A stretch of DNA of 64,000 nucleotides from Streptomyces actinomycinicus (GCF_016741775.1 NZ_JAERRK010000015.1:1-64000); one strand, 5' to 3'. Shown: positions 26,133-35,352, counted from the first letter of the stretch. Notes: a model not told the origin generated them from the letters alone. Translations and numbers: made by a program.

Positions 26133-27083
26133 TTGCTCAAGCCTGCCCGCAAGAAGGAGAAGGATCCCGAGGGGCGGATGCCCCTTGCGGATCACCTTCG
26201 TGAGCTCCGCAACCGGCTCGCGAAGGCGATGCTGGCCATCGTCATCGTGACGATCGTCGCGGCCTTCTACTACAACGACATCATCAATTTCCTGACGAAG
26301 CCGATCCTCGACTCGGTCGGCTGCCGGGAAACGTTCGAACAGCTGGCGAAGTCCAGCGGCAAGACCCAGTGCGCGGAGATCACCATCAACGGTCTCCTCG
26401 CTCCGTTCACGCTGGCCCTCCAGGTCTCGCTGATGGCGGGCGTCGTGCTCGCGTCGCCGATCTGGCTCTACCAGCTGTGGGCCTTCGTGGCGCCGGGTCT
26501 GCACCGGCACGAGAAGAAGTACGCGTACGCCTTCGTCTTCACCGGCGCCCCGCTGTTCTTCGGCGGCGCCTTCTTCGCGTACAAGCTGCTTCCGACCACC
26601 GCCAAGGTGCTGATCGACTTCACGCCGAGCGGCGACATCAAGAACCTGCTGCCGCTCGACGACCTGCTCCAGCTGGTCACGCGCATGGTGATCGTCTTCG
26701 GCCTCTCCTTCGAGCTGCCACTGCTGCTGATCATGCTCAACCTGACCGGGGTGCTGTCCGGCAAGCGCATGATGGGCTGGTGGCGCGGCATGATCCTCGG
26801 CATCACGGTCTTCGCGGCCGTGGCCACGCCGAGCACCGACCCGCTGTCCATGCTCGCCCTCGCCGGGCCGATCTGGGTGCTGTACTTCGCCGCGGTCGCC
26901 TTCTCACTGCTCAACGACAAGCGCAGGAGCCGTCGCGAGGCCGAGGGCCCGGCCGACCACGAGGCCTCCGAGCTTGACCTCACGCCCGAGGACATCGGCG
27001 AGGTCGAGCCCGTCCCGGCCACCCGGGCGCTGCCCGAGCAGTCGGGCACGGACCGGGTCAACGGCTACGACGACGTGACCTGA
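26133..27083 (+). CDS. tatC: Sec-independent (Tat) translocase subunit TatC
   Basis: A 316-aa, six-helix membrane protein that recognises twin-arginine signal peptides. N-terminal MPLADHLRELRNRL is the conserved cytosolic motif; a loop with two cysteines (GCRETF, TQCAE) lies outside. The acidic C-terminal tail of about 60 aa is typical of actinobacteria. The start is probably TTG at 26133 with GAGGA 8 nt upstream. It is co-transcribed with tatA and ended by the hairpin at 27106. Confidence 0.95.
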   Translation: MLKPARKKEKDPEGRMPLADHLRELRNRLAKAMLAIVIVTIVAAFYYNDIINFLTKPILDSVGCRETFEQLAKSSGKTQCAEITINGLLAPFTLALQVSLMAGVVLASPIWLYQLWAFVAPGLHRHEKKYAYAFVFTGAPLFFGGAFFAYKLLPTTAKVLIDFTPSGDIKNLLPLDDLLQLVTRMVIVFGLSFELPLLLIMLNLTGVLSGKRMMGWWRGMILGITVFAAVATPSTDPLSMLALAGPIWVLYFAAVAFSLLNDKRRSRREAEGPADHEASELDLTPEDIGEVEPVPATRALPEQSGTDRVNGYDDVT

Positions 27084-27105
27084 CCCGTTCACCGAACCGT
27101 GTGAC

Positions 27106-27135
27106 GATGCCCCCGTCCGGCAGGACGGGGGCATC
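27106..27135 (+). terminator. Terminator of tatAC
   Basis: A 13-bp perfect stem, GATGCCCCCGTCC (27106-27118) with GGACGGGGGCATC (27123-27135), and a 4-nt loop. It insulates helY from tatAC, so helY needs its own promoter. Confidence 0.92.
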
Positions 27136-27178
27136 CGTCTTCGTCGATCAGCCCATGTTCCGGATAATGATCGTCCTG

Positions 27179-27201
27179 TTGTCAGTGGGGCCCGGTACGC
27201 T
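27179..27201 (+). promoter_or_regulatory. PafBC/RecA-NDp-type DNA-damage promoter of helY
   Basis: TTGTCAGTG (27179-27187), exactly 8 nt, then TACGCT (27196-27201): every specified position of the published RecA-NDp pattern tTGTCRgtg-N8-TAnnnT is present. The predicted start point is 3-4 nt before the helY ATG. It lies between the tatC terminator and helY, where a promoter is needed. Confidence 0.82.
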
Positions 27202-27211
27202 CGAAAGCACG

Positions 27212-30019
27212 ATGACAGAGGACCTCTCACCGGCCGAGCGGTATGCGGCAGCCCGGCGACGGGCTGCCGAGCAGGCCACCGCACTCGCGTCCTTCCGCGA
27301 GATGTACGACTTCGGCCTCGACCCCTTCCAGATCGAGGCCTGCCAGGCACTCGAAGCGGGGAAGGGCGTGCTGGTGGCCGCCCCCACCGGCTCGGGCAAG
27401 ACGATCGTGGGCGAGTTCGCCGTCCACCTCGCCCTGCGCCAGGGCAAGAAGTGCTTCTACACGACACCCATCAAGGCGCTGTCGAACCAGAAGTACGCCG
27501 ACCTGTGCCGCCGCTACGGCGCGGCCAAGGTCGGCCTGCTGACCGGCGACAACAGCGTGAACTCCGACGCCCCGGTGGTCGTGATGACCACCGAGGTGCT
27601 GCGGAACATGCTCTACGCCGGCTCGCAGACCCTGCTCGGCCTCGGCTACGTGGTCATGGACGAGGTGCACTACCTCTCCGACCGCTTCCGTGGCGCCGTC
27701 TGGGAGGAGGTGATCATCCACCTGCCCGAGTCGGTGACCCTGGTCTCGCTCTCCGCGACCGTGTCCAACGCGGAGGAGTTCGGCGACTGGCTGGACACCG
27801 TCCGCGGCGACACCGAGGTGATCGTCTCCGAGCACCGGCCCGTGCCGCTGTTCCAGCACGTGCTCGCCGGCCGCCGGATCTACGACCTGTTCGAGGAGGG
27901 CGAGGGCCACAAGAAGGCCGTCAATCCCGACCTGGTCCGGCTGGCCCGCATGGAGGCCACCCGGCCGTCGTACCAGGACCGCAGGCGCGGCCGGTCGATG
28001 CGCGAGGCCGACCGGGAGCGGGAGCGCAGACAGCGCTCGCGCGTCTGGACCCCGGGCCGCCCCGAGGTCATCGAGCGGCTGGACGCCGAGGGCCTGCTGC
28101 CCGCCATCACCTTCATCTTCAGCCGCGCCGCCTGCGAGGCCGCCGTCCAGCAGTGCCTGTACGCGGGCCTCAGGCTCAACGACGAGGACGCGCGGGAGAA
28201 GGTCCGCGCCCTGGTCGAGGAGCGCACCGCCGCCATCCCGTCGGAGGACCTGCACGTCCTCGGCTACTACGAGTGGCTGGAGGGCCTGGAGCGGGGCATC
28301 GCCGCCCACCACGCGGGCATGCTCCCGACCTTCAAGGAGGTCGTCGAGGAGCTGTTCGTACGCGGCCTGGTGAAGGCCGTGTTCGCCACCGAGACCCTCG
28401 CGCTGGGCATCAACATGCCCGCCCGTTCGGTGGTGCTGGAGAAGCTCGTCAAGTGGAACGGCGAGCAGCACGCCGACATCACGCCCGGCGAGTACACCCA
28501 GCTGACGGGCCGTGCGGGCCGCCGGGGCATCGACGTCGAGGGCCACGCGGTCGTCCTGTGGCAGCGCGGCATGAGTCCCGAGCACCTCGCCGGCCTCGCG
28601 GGCACGCGTACCTATCCGCTGCGGTCCAGCTTCAAGCCGTCGTACAACATGGCGGTCAACCTGGTCGAGCAGTTCGGCCGGCACCGCTCGCGCGAGCTGC
28701 TGGAGACCTCCTTCGCGCAGTTCCAGGCCGACAAGTCGGTCGTCGGGATCTCCCGGCAGGTGCAGCGCAACGAGGAGGGGCTGCAGGGCTACAAGGCCTC
28801 CATGACCTGCCACCTCGGCGACTTCGACGAGTACGCCCGGCTGCGCCGCGAACTGAAGGACCGGGAGACCGAGCTGGCCCGGCAGGGGGCCGCCCAGCGC
28901 CGCGCCGAGGCCGCCGTCGCCCTGGAGAAGCTCAAGCCGGGCGACGTCATCCACGTGCCCACGGGCAAGTACGCGGGCCTCGCCCTCGTTCTCGACCCCG
29001 GTCTGCCCGCGGGCCGCTCCAACGGCCACCGCGGCTTCGACCACCACGACGGGCCGCGCCCGCTGGTGCTGACCGCGGAGCGGCAGGTCAAGCGGCTGGC
29101 CTCGATGGACTTCCCGGTGCCGGTCGAGGCGCTGGACCGGATGCGGATCCCGAAGACCTTCAACCCGCGCTCGCCGCAGTCCCGTCGGGACCTCGCCTCC
29201 GCGCTGCGCTCCAAGGCCGGGCACATCCCGCCGGAGCGGGCTCGCAAGAAGCGGTCCCAGGCCGCCGACGACCGGGAGATCGCGCAGCTGCGCACGGCGA
29301 TCCGCGCGCATCCCTGCCATGGCTGCGACGACCGTGAGGACCACGCCCGCTGGGCCGAGCGCTACCACCGGCTGCTGCGCGACACCTCGCAGCTGGAGCG
29401 CCGGATCGAGGGCCGTACCAACACCATCGCGCGGACCTTCGACCGGATCGTCGCGCTGCTGACCGAGCTGGACTACCTGCGCGGGGACGAGGTCACCGAG
29501 CACGGCAAGCGGCTGGCGCGGCTCTACGGCGAACTGGACCTGCTGGCCAGCGAGTGCCTGCGCGCGGGCGTCTGGGAGGGGCTCGCCCCCGCCGAACTGG
29601 CCGCCTGTGTCTCGGCGCTGGTGTACGAGGCCCGGGTGGGCGACGACGCCATGGCGCCGAAGCTGCCCTCGGGCAAGGCGAAGGCCGCGCTCGGGGAGAT
29701 GGTCCGGATCTGGGGCCGGCTCGACGGTCTGGAGGAGGACTTCCGGATCAACCAGACCGAGGGCGTCGGCCAGCGCGAGCCGGATCTCGGGTTCGCCTGG
29801 GCCGCGTACATGTGGGCGTCCGGCAAGGGCCTCGACGAGGTGCTGCGCGAGGCGGAGATGCCGGCCGGTGACTTCGTGCGCTGGTGCAAGCAGGTCATCG
29901 ACGTCCTCGGGCAGATCTCCGCGGCCGCTCCCGCCGAGGGCTCGACCGTGGCCAGGAACGCGCGCAAGGCCGTGGACCAGTTGCTGCGGGGCGTCGTGGC
30001 CTACTCGTCGGTGGGCTGA
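27212..30019 (+). CDS. helY: Ski2/Mtr4-like DExH-box helicase HelY
   Basis: 935 aa. RecA-like domain 1 has Walker A APTGSGKT (about 52-59), motif Ia TTPIKALSNQKY and DEVH box (MDEVHYLSD). Domain 2 has the motif V/VI region (GINMPARSVV...QLTGRAGRRGID). A DSHCT/Mtr4-type C-terminal domain covers about 760-930. Such proteins are RNA helicases in eukaryotic surveillance; the mycobacterial homologue HelY (next to tatC there too) is little studied. The ATG is almost leaderless from a DNA-damage-type promoter, which suggests a role in repair or in clearing RNA from damaged templates (inference). Confidence 0.93.
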   Translation: MTEDLSPAERYAAARRRAAEQATALASFREMYDFGLDPFQIEACQALEAGKGVLVAAPTGSGKTIVGEFAVHLALRQGKKCFYTTPIKALSNQKYADLCRRYGAAKVGLLTGDNSVNSDAPVVVMTTEVLRNMLYAGSQTLLGLGYVVMDEVHYLSDRFRGAVWEEVIIHLPESVTLVSLSATVSNAEEFGDWLDTVRGDTEVIVSEHRPVPLFQHVLAGRRIYDLFEEGEGHKKAVNPDLVRLARMEATRPSYQDRRRGRSMREADRERERRQRSRVWTPGRPEVIERLDAEGLLPAITFIFSRAACEAAVQQCLYAGLRLNDEDAREKVRALVEERTAAIPSEDLHVLGYYEWLEGLERGIAAHHAGMLPTFKEVVEELFVRGLVKAVFATETLALGINMPARSVVLEKLVKWNGEQHADITPGEYTQLTGRAGRRGIDVEGHAVVLWQRGMSPEHLAGLAGTRTYPLRSSFKPSYNMAVNLVEQFGRHRSRELLETSFAQFQADKSVVGISRQVQRNEEGLQGYKASMTCHLGDFDEYARLRRELKDRETELARQGAAQRRAEAAVALEKLKPGDVIHVPTGKYAGLALVLDPGLPAGRSNGHRGFDHHDGPRPLVLTAERQVKRLASMDFPVPVEALDRMRIPKTFNPRSPQSRRDLASALRSKAGHIPPERARKKRSQAADDREIAQLRTAIRAHPCHGCDDREDHARWAERYHRLLRDTSQLERRIEGRTNTIARTFDRIVALLTELDYLRGDEVTEHGKRLARLYGELDLLASECLRAGVWEGLAPAELAACVSALVYEARVGDDAMAPKLPSGKAKAALGEMVRIWGRLDGLEEDFRINQTEGVGQREPDLGFAWAAYMWASGKGLDEVLREAEMPAGDFVRWCKQVIDVLGQISAAAPAEGSTVARNARKAVDQLLRGVVAYSSVG

Positions 30020-30059
30020 GCCGGCCCACTAGTCGACGGTCCGGCCTGATCGTTCCCCG

Positions 30060-30100
30060 GGCGCGGGCGCACTGTGGCTGATCGCGCAGTGGCCCGCGCC
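30060..30100 (+). terminator. Terminator hairpin after helY
   Basis: GGCGCGGGC (30060-30068) pairs with GCCCGCGCC (30092-30100), extended by ACTG/CAGT inside. Confidence 0.8.
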
Positions 30101-30513
30101 CTCGGCATTGCCGCCCGCTGTCCCCGGAGATGCCCGGGCGGTGCGGGACGTGACCCGGTGTGGCGGTCACGGTGAGGGGAACGGCCACCGGCCGCGTCGA
30201 GGAGCGGTCCCGGCCCCTGATTCACTCTTCACGGTGAGGGGCTCTCGTACGCCCGTGCGTCGTCACGGAGTGTGTGCGAGCGGAAGCCTGGCGTGTAAAA
30301 GAAGTTGAGCGTACTCCTGTCGCCGGGGCGATTTCAGGTGCTTGCCGAATATGACACGGCGATGATCCGGTCGGACTAAGCTCGCCCGCGGCGCACCGAG
30401 TTGAGGTAATTCGTGCGCTTGTTCCCAAACACGAAGTAGATCCCGACAGTTCCCATGAACCTTCCCCCCGAAAGCTCTCCCGACACCCAGCCGACTCGTC
30501 TCAGAAGGCATCC
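30101..30513. other. 413-bp leader/intergenic region before the conservon
   Basis: No gene is recognised. It is less GC-rich than the surroundings in 30290-30510, as expected of a promoter region. TAAGCT at 30377-30382 is the best -10 for the conservon, giving a leader of about 125 nt; the -35 is unclear. Confidence 0.5.
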
Positions 30514-32184
30514 ATGGTGAGTGTGCAGAAGCCTCCCCGCGGCCGTGAACGTCCCTATGCGCGCGTGCTGTTGCCGCCGGCCATAGTGATGGCCGCCGCC
30601 ACCGGGGCAGCCGTGGCCCTGGTACCGCACTCCGCCCGGCTCGCCGTCGGCGTGTGCGGGGCGCTGGCCGTACTGCTGGTCCTCGGCACGGCCGGGGAGG
30701 CCGCCCGCCGCGGCCGTCGGCTCCGTGAGGCGCAGGCCGAACACGCCCGTCACGCCACGTACCTGGAAAACCAGATCCTCGCCCACCAGCAGGTGGTCGA
30801 CACCTTCATCGGCGACGTGCTGCCCACCGGCTTCCTCCGGCTGCGCCGCGGCGAGGCGCTCCGTGACGTCGTGCGCAACGTCTACGACGCGGACCCCGCG
30901 CTGCGCGGCCTGCCCGAGCCCTACCGGGACCTGGTGCGTATGGCGCTGCGCGGCGCCGACCACGAGATCTCGATGCGCGACGCCACCGAGCGCTCGTACG
31001 TGAGCATCGCCCGCCGCGTCCAGGCCATCGTCCACCAGCAGGCCAAGGAACTCCGCGAGATGGAGGAGGACCACGGCCGCAACCCCGAAGTCTTCGACGA
31101 CCTGCTGCGCATCGACCACGGCACCTCGCTGATCGGCCGCCTCGCCGACACCATCTCCGTCCTCGGCGGCGGCCGGCCCGGCCGCCAGTGGCCCCTGCCG
31201 GTCTCCCTCTACAGCGTGCTGCGCGGCGCGATGTCCCGGATCCTGGAGTACCGCCGCATCGAGCTGAGCAGCATCATCAACATCAACATCAAGGGCACCG
31301 CCGTCGAGCCGGTCATCCACGCCGCCGCCGAACTCCTCGACAACGCCACCCGCTACTCGCCGCCCACCACCAAGGTGCACGTCACCGCCTCCGAGGTGCA
31401 GGCCGGCATCGCCATCGAGATCGAGGACGCGGGCGTCAGCCTGAGCGAGGAGTCCCGAGCCCGGATCGAGAAGGCCATCGAGGACGCCAAGAACCTCGAC
31501 GACGCGGACAACCTCGGCGAGAACCCGCGCCTCGGCCTCGCCGTCGTCGGCCGGCTCTGCAAGCAGTTCGACATGGAGGTCTCGCTGCGCGCCTCCGCCT
31601 ACGGCGGCGTCCGCGCGATCCTCATCGTGCCGCGCGTCATGACGACCACCGAGCCCGGCGTCGGCGCCGCGCACGGCATCGGTGCCACCGGCATCCCGAA
31701 GCCCGAACTCGGCGCCGTCGAAGGCCCCAAGCGCCCGCCCAAGAAGCGCCGCCCCACCAGCCCCAAGATCCCGGCCGGGATCTCCATGGAAGACGACGTC
31801 CCGGAGGTCACCGAGTGGACCGCGGGCGGTCTGCCGCAGCGCCGCAGCCGGGTGAAGACCCCGCTCAGCCAGCGGATCGCGGAACAGGCCGCCATCGAGC
31901 GCGCCGAGCGTGAGGGCCGGCCGACCATCTGGTCCCAGACCCGCGCGGAACCGGAACCCGAGCCCGAGATCGACCCCGAGCGCAAGAAGCTCATGGACCA
32001 GCCGCCGGGAGCCGGGATCGAAGCCTTCTGGGAGGGCCTGCGCAAGGGCATGCCCCCGGACGCCACCGGACCCGAGCTGACCGACTTCACCCGGAACCCG
32101 ACCAAGTACCTGCATCTGCTCAACGATTCGGACGGCCTCCCCGAGGGCGCCGCCGACGATGACGACGAGAGGGACCTCAAGTGA
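30514..32184 (+). CDS. rarA: Conservon sensor-kinase-like protein CvnA/RarA
   Basis: 556 aa. Two N-terminal transmembrane helices (about 17-60), a helical region in place of a normal dimerisation domain, then a HATPase_c domain (about 260-370) with N-box LLDNATRYSP (N277) and GLAVVGRLCKQF. The C-terminal 180 aa is proline-rich and charged. Conservon A proteins sit in the membrane and assemble with the B, C and D partners into a G-protein-like signalling complex. AGAAGG precedes the ATG. It overlaps the next gene by 4 nt. The position next to helY and the P450 gene at the end identify it as the cvn9/rar set. Confidence 0.92.
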   Translation: MVSVQKPPRGRERPYARVLLPPAIVMAAATGAAVALVPHSARLAVGVCGALAVLLVLGTAGEAARRGRRLREAQAEHARHATYLENQILAHQQVVDTFIGDVLPTGFLRLRRGEALRDVVRNVYDADPALRGLPEPYRDLVRMALRGADHEISMRDATERSYVSIARRVQAIVHQQAKELREMEEDHGRNPEVFDDLLRIDHGTSLIGRLADTISVLGGGRPGRQWPLPVSLYSVLRGAMSRILEYRRIELSSIININIKGTAVEPVIHAAAELLDNATRYSPPTTKVHVTASEVQAGIAIEIEDAGVSLSEESRARIEKAIEDAKNLDDADNLGENPRLGLAVVGRLCKQFDMEVSLRASAYGGVRAILIVPRVMTTTEPGVGAAHGIGATGIPKPELGAVEGPKRPPKKRRPTSPKIPAGISMEDDVPEVTEWTAGGLPQRRSRVKTPLSQRIAEQAAIERAEREGRPTIWSQTRAEPEPEPEIDPERKKLMDQPPGAGIEAFWEGLRKGMPPDATGPELTDFTRNPTKYLHLLNDSDGLPEGAADDDDERDLK

Positions 32185-32585
32185 TCCAGCAGCGAGGCAA
32201 CCTGGACTGGATGCTCAAGCAGCTGAACGACGGTGTGCCGGGCATCGAGATGATCGTGGTCCTCTCCGCCGACGGACTGCGCATCGCCCGCTACGGCGGC
32301 GACCCCGACGCCGCCGACCGGGTGGCCGCGGCCTGCGCGGGCGTGCAGAGCCTGGCCGGCGCCATCATCCAGGAGCTTCCGGGGGCCGGCGAGATGCGGG
32401 TCGTGGTCTTCGAGATCGAGGGCGGCTACTTCTACCTCATGAACGCCGGACCCAACGCCTTCCTCGCCGTGCTCGCCGACGTCACCTGCGAACCCGGCCG
32501 GATGAGCGGCATGATGCGCGACCTCGTCGTCCGGATCGGCGCCCATCTCACCAGTCCGCCCCGGCGGAACGGGCAGACCGTATGA
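32181..32585 (+). CDS. rarB: Roadblock/LC7-domain protein CvnB/RarB
   Basis: 134 aa covering one roadblock/LC7 domain (WMLKQLNDGVPGIEMIVVLSADGL is its start), the fold of MglB-type GTPase regulators. It probably acts as a GTPase-activating or scaffold partner for RarD. It overlaps rarA by 4 nt (GTGA) and rarC by 4 nt (ATGA), so translation is coupled. Confidence 0.93.
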   Translation: MIQQRGNLDWMLKQLNDGVPGIEMIVVLSADGLRIARYGGDPDAADRVAAACAGVQSLAGAIIQELPGAGEMRVVVFEIEGGYFYLMNAGPNAFLAVLADVTCEPGRMSGMMRDLVVRIGAHLTSPPRRNGQTV

Positions 32586-33004
32586 CACCTCCACGACGCA
32601 AACGGCGCCAGCCGCGACATCTTCCGCCCCCGCCGCCACCGCTGCCCTCCCCGGCACCGGCGGACGGCCAGGAGCGACCCCGAAACCCCGAGCGGCTCTA
32701 CACCATTGCCGCAGGCGCCGACGGCGCCCGCGCCGAACTCGACCTGGTGACCCTGATCGTGGCGCGCTCCGGGCCCACGCCGTCCGCCTCGCCGGAGGAA
32801 GCGGCCGTGCTCCGGCTCTGTATCGCCCCCCTGTCCATGGCCGAGCTGGCGGCCTACCTCCAACTGCCGTTCAGCGCGATGACCGTACTGATCACCGAGC
32901 TGATCGCGGCCGAACTGGTGCAGGCGCGTGCCCCGATCGTCCGCCAGGCGGTTCCCGACCGATCACTCCTCGAAGCGGTGATGCATGGACTTCAAAGGCT
33001 TTGA
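32582..33004 (+). CDS. rarC: DUF742 protein CvnC/RarC
   Basis: 140 aa. A basic, proline-rich N-terminus (about 1-35) is followed by a DUF742 winged-helix-like domain (RLYTIAAGADG...LDLVTLIVA...LCIAPLSMAELAAYL). Conservon C proteins bind the A and B components. The start ATG overlaps the rarB stop; its 3' end overlaps rarD by 20 bp. Confidence 0.92.
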   Translation: MTPPRRKRRQPRHLPPPPPPLPSPAPADGQERPRNPERLYTIAAGADGARAELDLVTLIVARSGPTPSASPEEAAVLRLCIAPLSMAELAAYLQLPFSAMTVLITELIAAELVQARAPIVRQAVPDRSLLEAVMHGLQRL

Positions 33005-33605
33005 CGCGTTCCCCGGCCCGCGCACCGAGGACCAGCTGCCGCACACGGCCCAGACCGCGGTGAAGATCGTGATCGTGGGCGGCTTCGGCGTCGGCAAGAC
33101 CACCATGGTCGGTTCGGTCAGCGAGATCAGACCGCTGACCACCGAGGAGACCATGACCCAGGCCGGCATCGGCGTCGACGACAACTACGGCTCCGACTCC
33201 AAGACGGCCACCACCGTGGCCATGGACTTCGGCCGCATCAGCATCACCGAGAAGCTGGTGCTCTACCTCTTCGGCACCCCCGGCCAGGAGCGCTTCTGGT
33301 TCCTGTGGAACGGCCTGTTCGAAGGCGCTCTCGGCGCCGTCGTCCTGGTCGACACCCGGCGGCTGGAAGTCAGCTTCGACGTCATGGGCCGGCTGGAGGA
33401 ACGCGGCGTGCCGTTCGTCGTCGCCGTCAACACCTTCCCCGACGCGCCCCGTTACCCGGTCGAGGAACTGCGCACCGCGCTGGACCTGACCCCGGAGATC
33501 CCGATCATCGACTGCGACGTGCGCCGTCGGGCCTCCAGCAAGGACGTGCTGCTGACCCTCACGCGCTTCCTGCACTCCCTCGCCCTCTCCGGCTCCCTGA
33601 CCTGA
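32985..33605 (+). CDS. rarD: Conservon small GTPase CvnD/RarD
   Basis: 206 aa. The P-loop GGFGVGKTT (32-40), switch-II-like FGTPGQERF and NTF in place of the canonical NKxD motif are as in the conservon D/MglA-like GTPases. It is presumed to cycle nucleotide under control of RarB and RarA. The ATG lies inside the end of rarC. Confidence 0.94.
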   Translation: MDFKGFDAFPGPRTEDQLPHTAQTAVKIVIVGGFGVGKTTMVGSVSEIRPLTTEETMTQAGIGVDDNYGSDSKTATTVAMDFGRISITEKLVLYLFGTPGQERFWFLWNGLFEGALGAVVLVDTRRLEVSFDVMGRLEERGVPFVVAVNTFPDAPRYPVEELRTALDLTPEIPIIDCDVRRRASSKDVLLTLTRFLHSLALSGSLT

Positions 33606-33652
33606 ACCACGCCGACCGACCGCCCCCACCCCATCCGTTCCGGAGCGACACC

Positions 33653-35143
33653 GTGACGTCTGAATCCCCATCCCTGACCGGCACCGACCCCACGTCCGGC
33701 CCGCCGCCGGGCTGCCCGGCGCACCGCCTCGGGCCCGGGGGAGTGCACCGGATCTACGGCCCCGACGCCGAGGACCTCGGCGGCCTCTACGAGCGGCTGC
33801 GCGAGGAGCACGGTCCCGTGGCCCCCGTACTGCTCCACGACGACGTACCGATGTGGGTCGTGCTCGGGCACGCCGAGAACCTGCAACTGGTGCGCAGTCC
33901 CTCGCAGTACACCCGGGACAGCCGGATCTGGACCCCGCTGCGGGAGGGCATGGTCAAGCCCGACCACCCGCTCATGCCGCACATCGCCTGGCAGCCCATC
34001 TGCTCGCACGCCGAGGGCGACGAGCACGAGCGGCTGCGCGAGGCGGTCACCTCGGCCATGGCCACGATCGACCACCGCAGTGTCCGCCGGCACATCGGCC
34101 GCCACACCCAGGGCCTGGTCAACGGCTTCTGCGAGCTGGGCCGGGCCGAGCTGGTCTCGCAGTTCGCCGAGCACCTGCCGATGGCCGTCATGTGCGAGGT
34201 CCTCGGCATGCCCGAGGAGTACAACGACCGGATGGTGCAGGCCGCCCGGGACGCCCTCAAGGGCACCGAGACCGCCATCCAGAGCCACACCTACGTCATG
34301 GACGCGCTGAGCCGGCTCACCGCCCGGCGGCGCACCCGGCCCGAGGACGACTTCACCAGTCACCTCATCACCCACCCGGCCGGGCTCACCGACGACGAGG
34401 TCCGCGAACACCTGCGGCTCGTCCTCTTCGCGGCCTACGAGGCCACCGCCAACCTCCTCGCCAACGCGCTGCGCATGGTCCTCACCGAGCCCGGCTTCCG
34501 CGCCCAGCTCAACGGCGGCCAGATGACCGTGCCGGAGGCGATCGAACAGTCCCTGTGGGACGAGCCGCCGTTCAGCACCGTCCTCGGCTACTACGCCAAG
34601 CAGGACACCGAACTGGGCGGCCGGCGCATCCGCAAGGGCGACGGGCTGCTCTTCGCGCCCGCCCCGGGCAACGTCGACCCGCGGGTGCGGCCCGACCTGT
34701 CCGCGAGCATGCAGGGCAACCGCTCGCACCTGGCGTTCGGCGGCGGCCCGCACGAATGCCCCGGCCAGGACATCGGCCGTGCCATCGCCGACGTCGGCGT
34801 CGACGCGCTGCTGACCCGGCTGTCCGACATCCAGCTGGACTGCCCGGAGGAGGACCTGCGCTGGCGCTCGTCCATCGCCTCCCGGCACCTGGTGGCCCTG
34901 CCGGTGCGCTTCGAACCCAAGCCGCAGCAGGACGTCGACCTGCCGCCGCGCGCCGTGCCGCTGCCGCCGCAGCGGTCCGGATGGCAGGTCGGCACGCTGA
35001 GCAGCGACCCGGTGCCGACCGTCCCGGCGCAGCCGACGCCACCCCGGCCGCCGCACGTGCCGCAGGCCCTTCCGTCCCCTGCGCAGCCGGCACGGCGGCG
35101 GGGTGTGTGGCGGCGCCTGGTGGACTGGTGGCGCGGCGAGTGA
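33653..35143 (+). CDS. rarE: Conservon cytochrome P450 lacking ExxR (CYP157-like), RarE
   Basis: 496 aa. The heme loop FGGGPHECPG places the axial Cys at 369. The I-helix reads LFAAYEATANLL, and the K-helix segment AIEQSLWDEPP has Q299-S-L-W302 where nearly all P450s have ExxR. This QSLW substitution is the published peculiarity of the CYP157 family of Streptomyces conservons. The last 65 aa are a proline-rich linker ending in a basic, Trp-rich amphipathic tail (VWRRLVDWWRGE) that could touch the membrane. The GTG start has CGGAG upstream. It is 47 bp after rarD. Confidence 0.92.
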   Translation: MTSESPSLTGTDPTSGPPPGCPAHRLGPGGVHRIYGPDAEDLGGLYERLREEHGPVAPVLLHDDVPMWVVLGHAENLQLVRSPSQYTRDSRIWTPLREGMVKPDHPLMPHIAWQPICSHAEGDEHERLREAVTSAMATIDHRSVRRHIGRHTQGLVNGFCELGRAELVSQFAEHLPMAVMCEVLGMPEEYNDRMVQAARDALKGTETAIQSHTYVMDALSRLTARRRTRPEDDFTSHLITHPAGLTDDEVREHLRLVLFAAYEATANLLANALRMVLTEPGFRAQLNGGQMTVPEAIEQSLWDEPPFSTVLGYYAKQDTELGGRRIRKGDGLLFAPAPGNVDPRVRPDLSASMQGNRSHLAFGGGPHECPGQDIGRAIADVGVDALLTRLSDIQLDCPEEDLRWRSSIASRHLVALPVRFEPKPQQDVDLPPRAVPLPPQRSGWQVGTLSSDPVPTVPAQPTPPRPPHVPQALPSPAQPARRRGVWRRLVDWWRGE

Positions 35144-35185
35144 CAGCGCCCCGGCCCCTCCGCGGAGGGGCCGGCACCGCCCGGC

Positions 35186-35352
35186 GACGGCGAGCGCTCC
35201 CTGGCGGGGCAGCCTGCGCGGGCCCTCTCTTTGACGGCGAGCGCTCCCTGGCGGGGCAGCCTGCGCGGGCCCTCTCTTTGACGGCGAGCGCTCCCTGGCG
35301 GGACAGACAGCCTGCGCGGCCCACTCTTCGACGGTGAGCGCTCCCGGGCGGG
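35186..35352. repeat. 47-bp tandem repeat array, about 3.5 copies
   Basis: Copies start at 35186, 35233 and 35280 (47-bp period; the first two are identical), and a diverged partial copy at 35330 runs into the stop of the pseudouridine synthase gene. The unit starts GACGGCGAGCGCTCCCTGG. It fills the convergent intergenic space between rarE and the next gene. Confidence 0.9.

Noticed and set aside
30318..30339. TGTCG-N11-TCAGGT before the conservon as a PafBC site
   Set aside because: The -10 breaks the TA rule, the gtg part is missing, and it lies about 175 nt from rarA with a better -10 at 30377.
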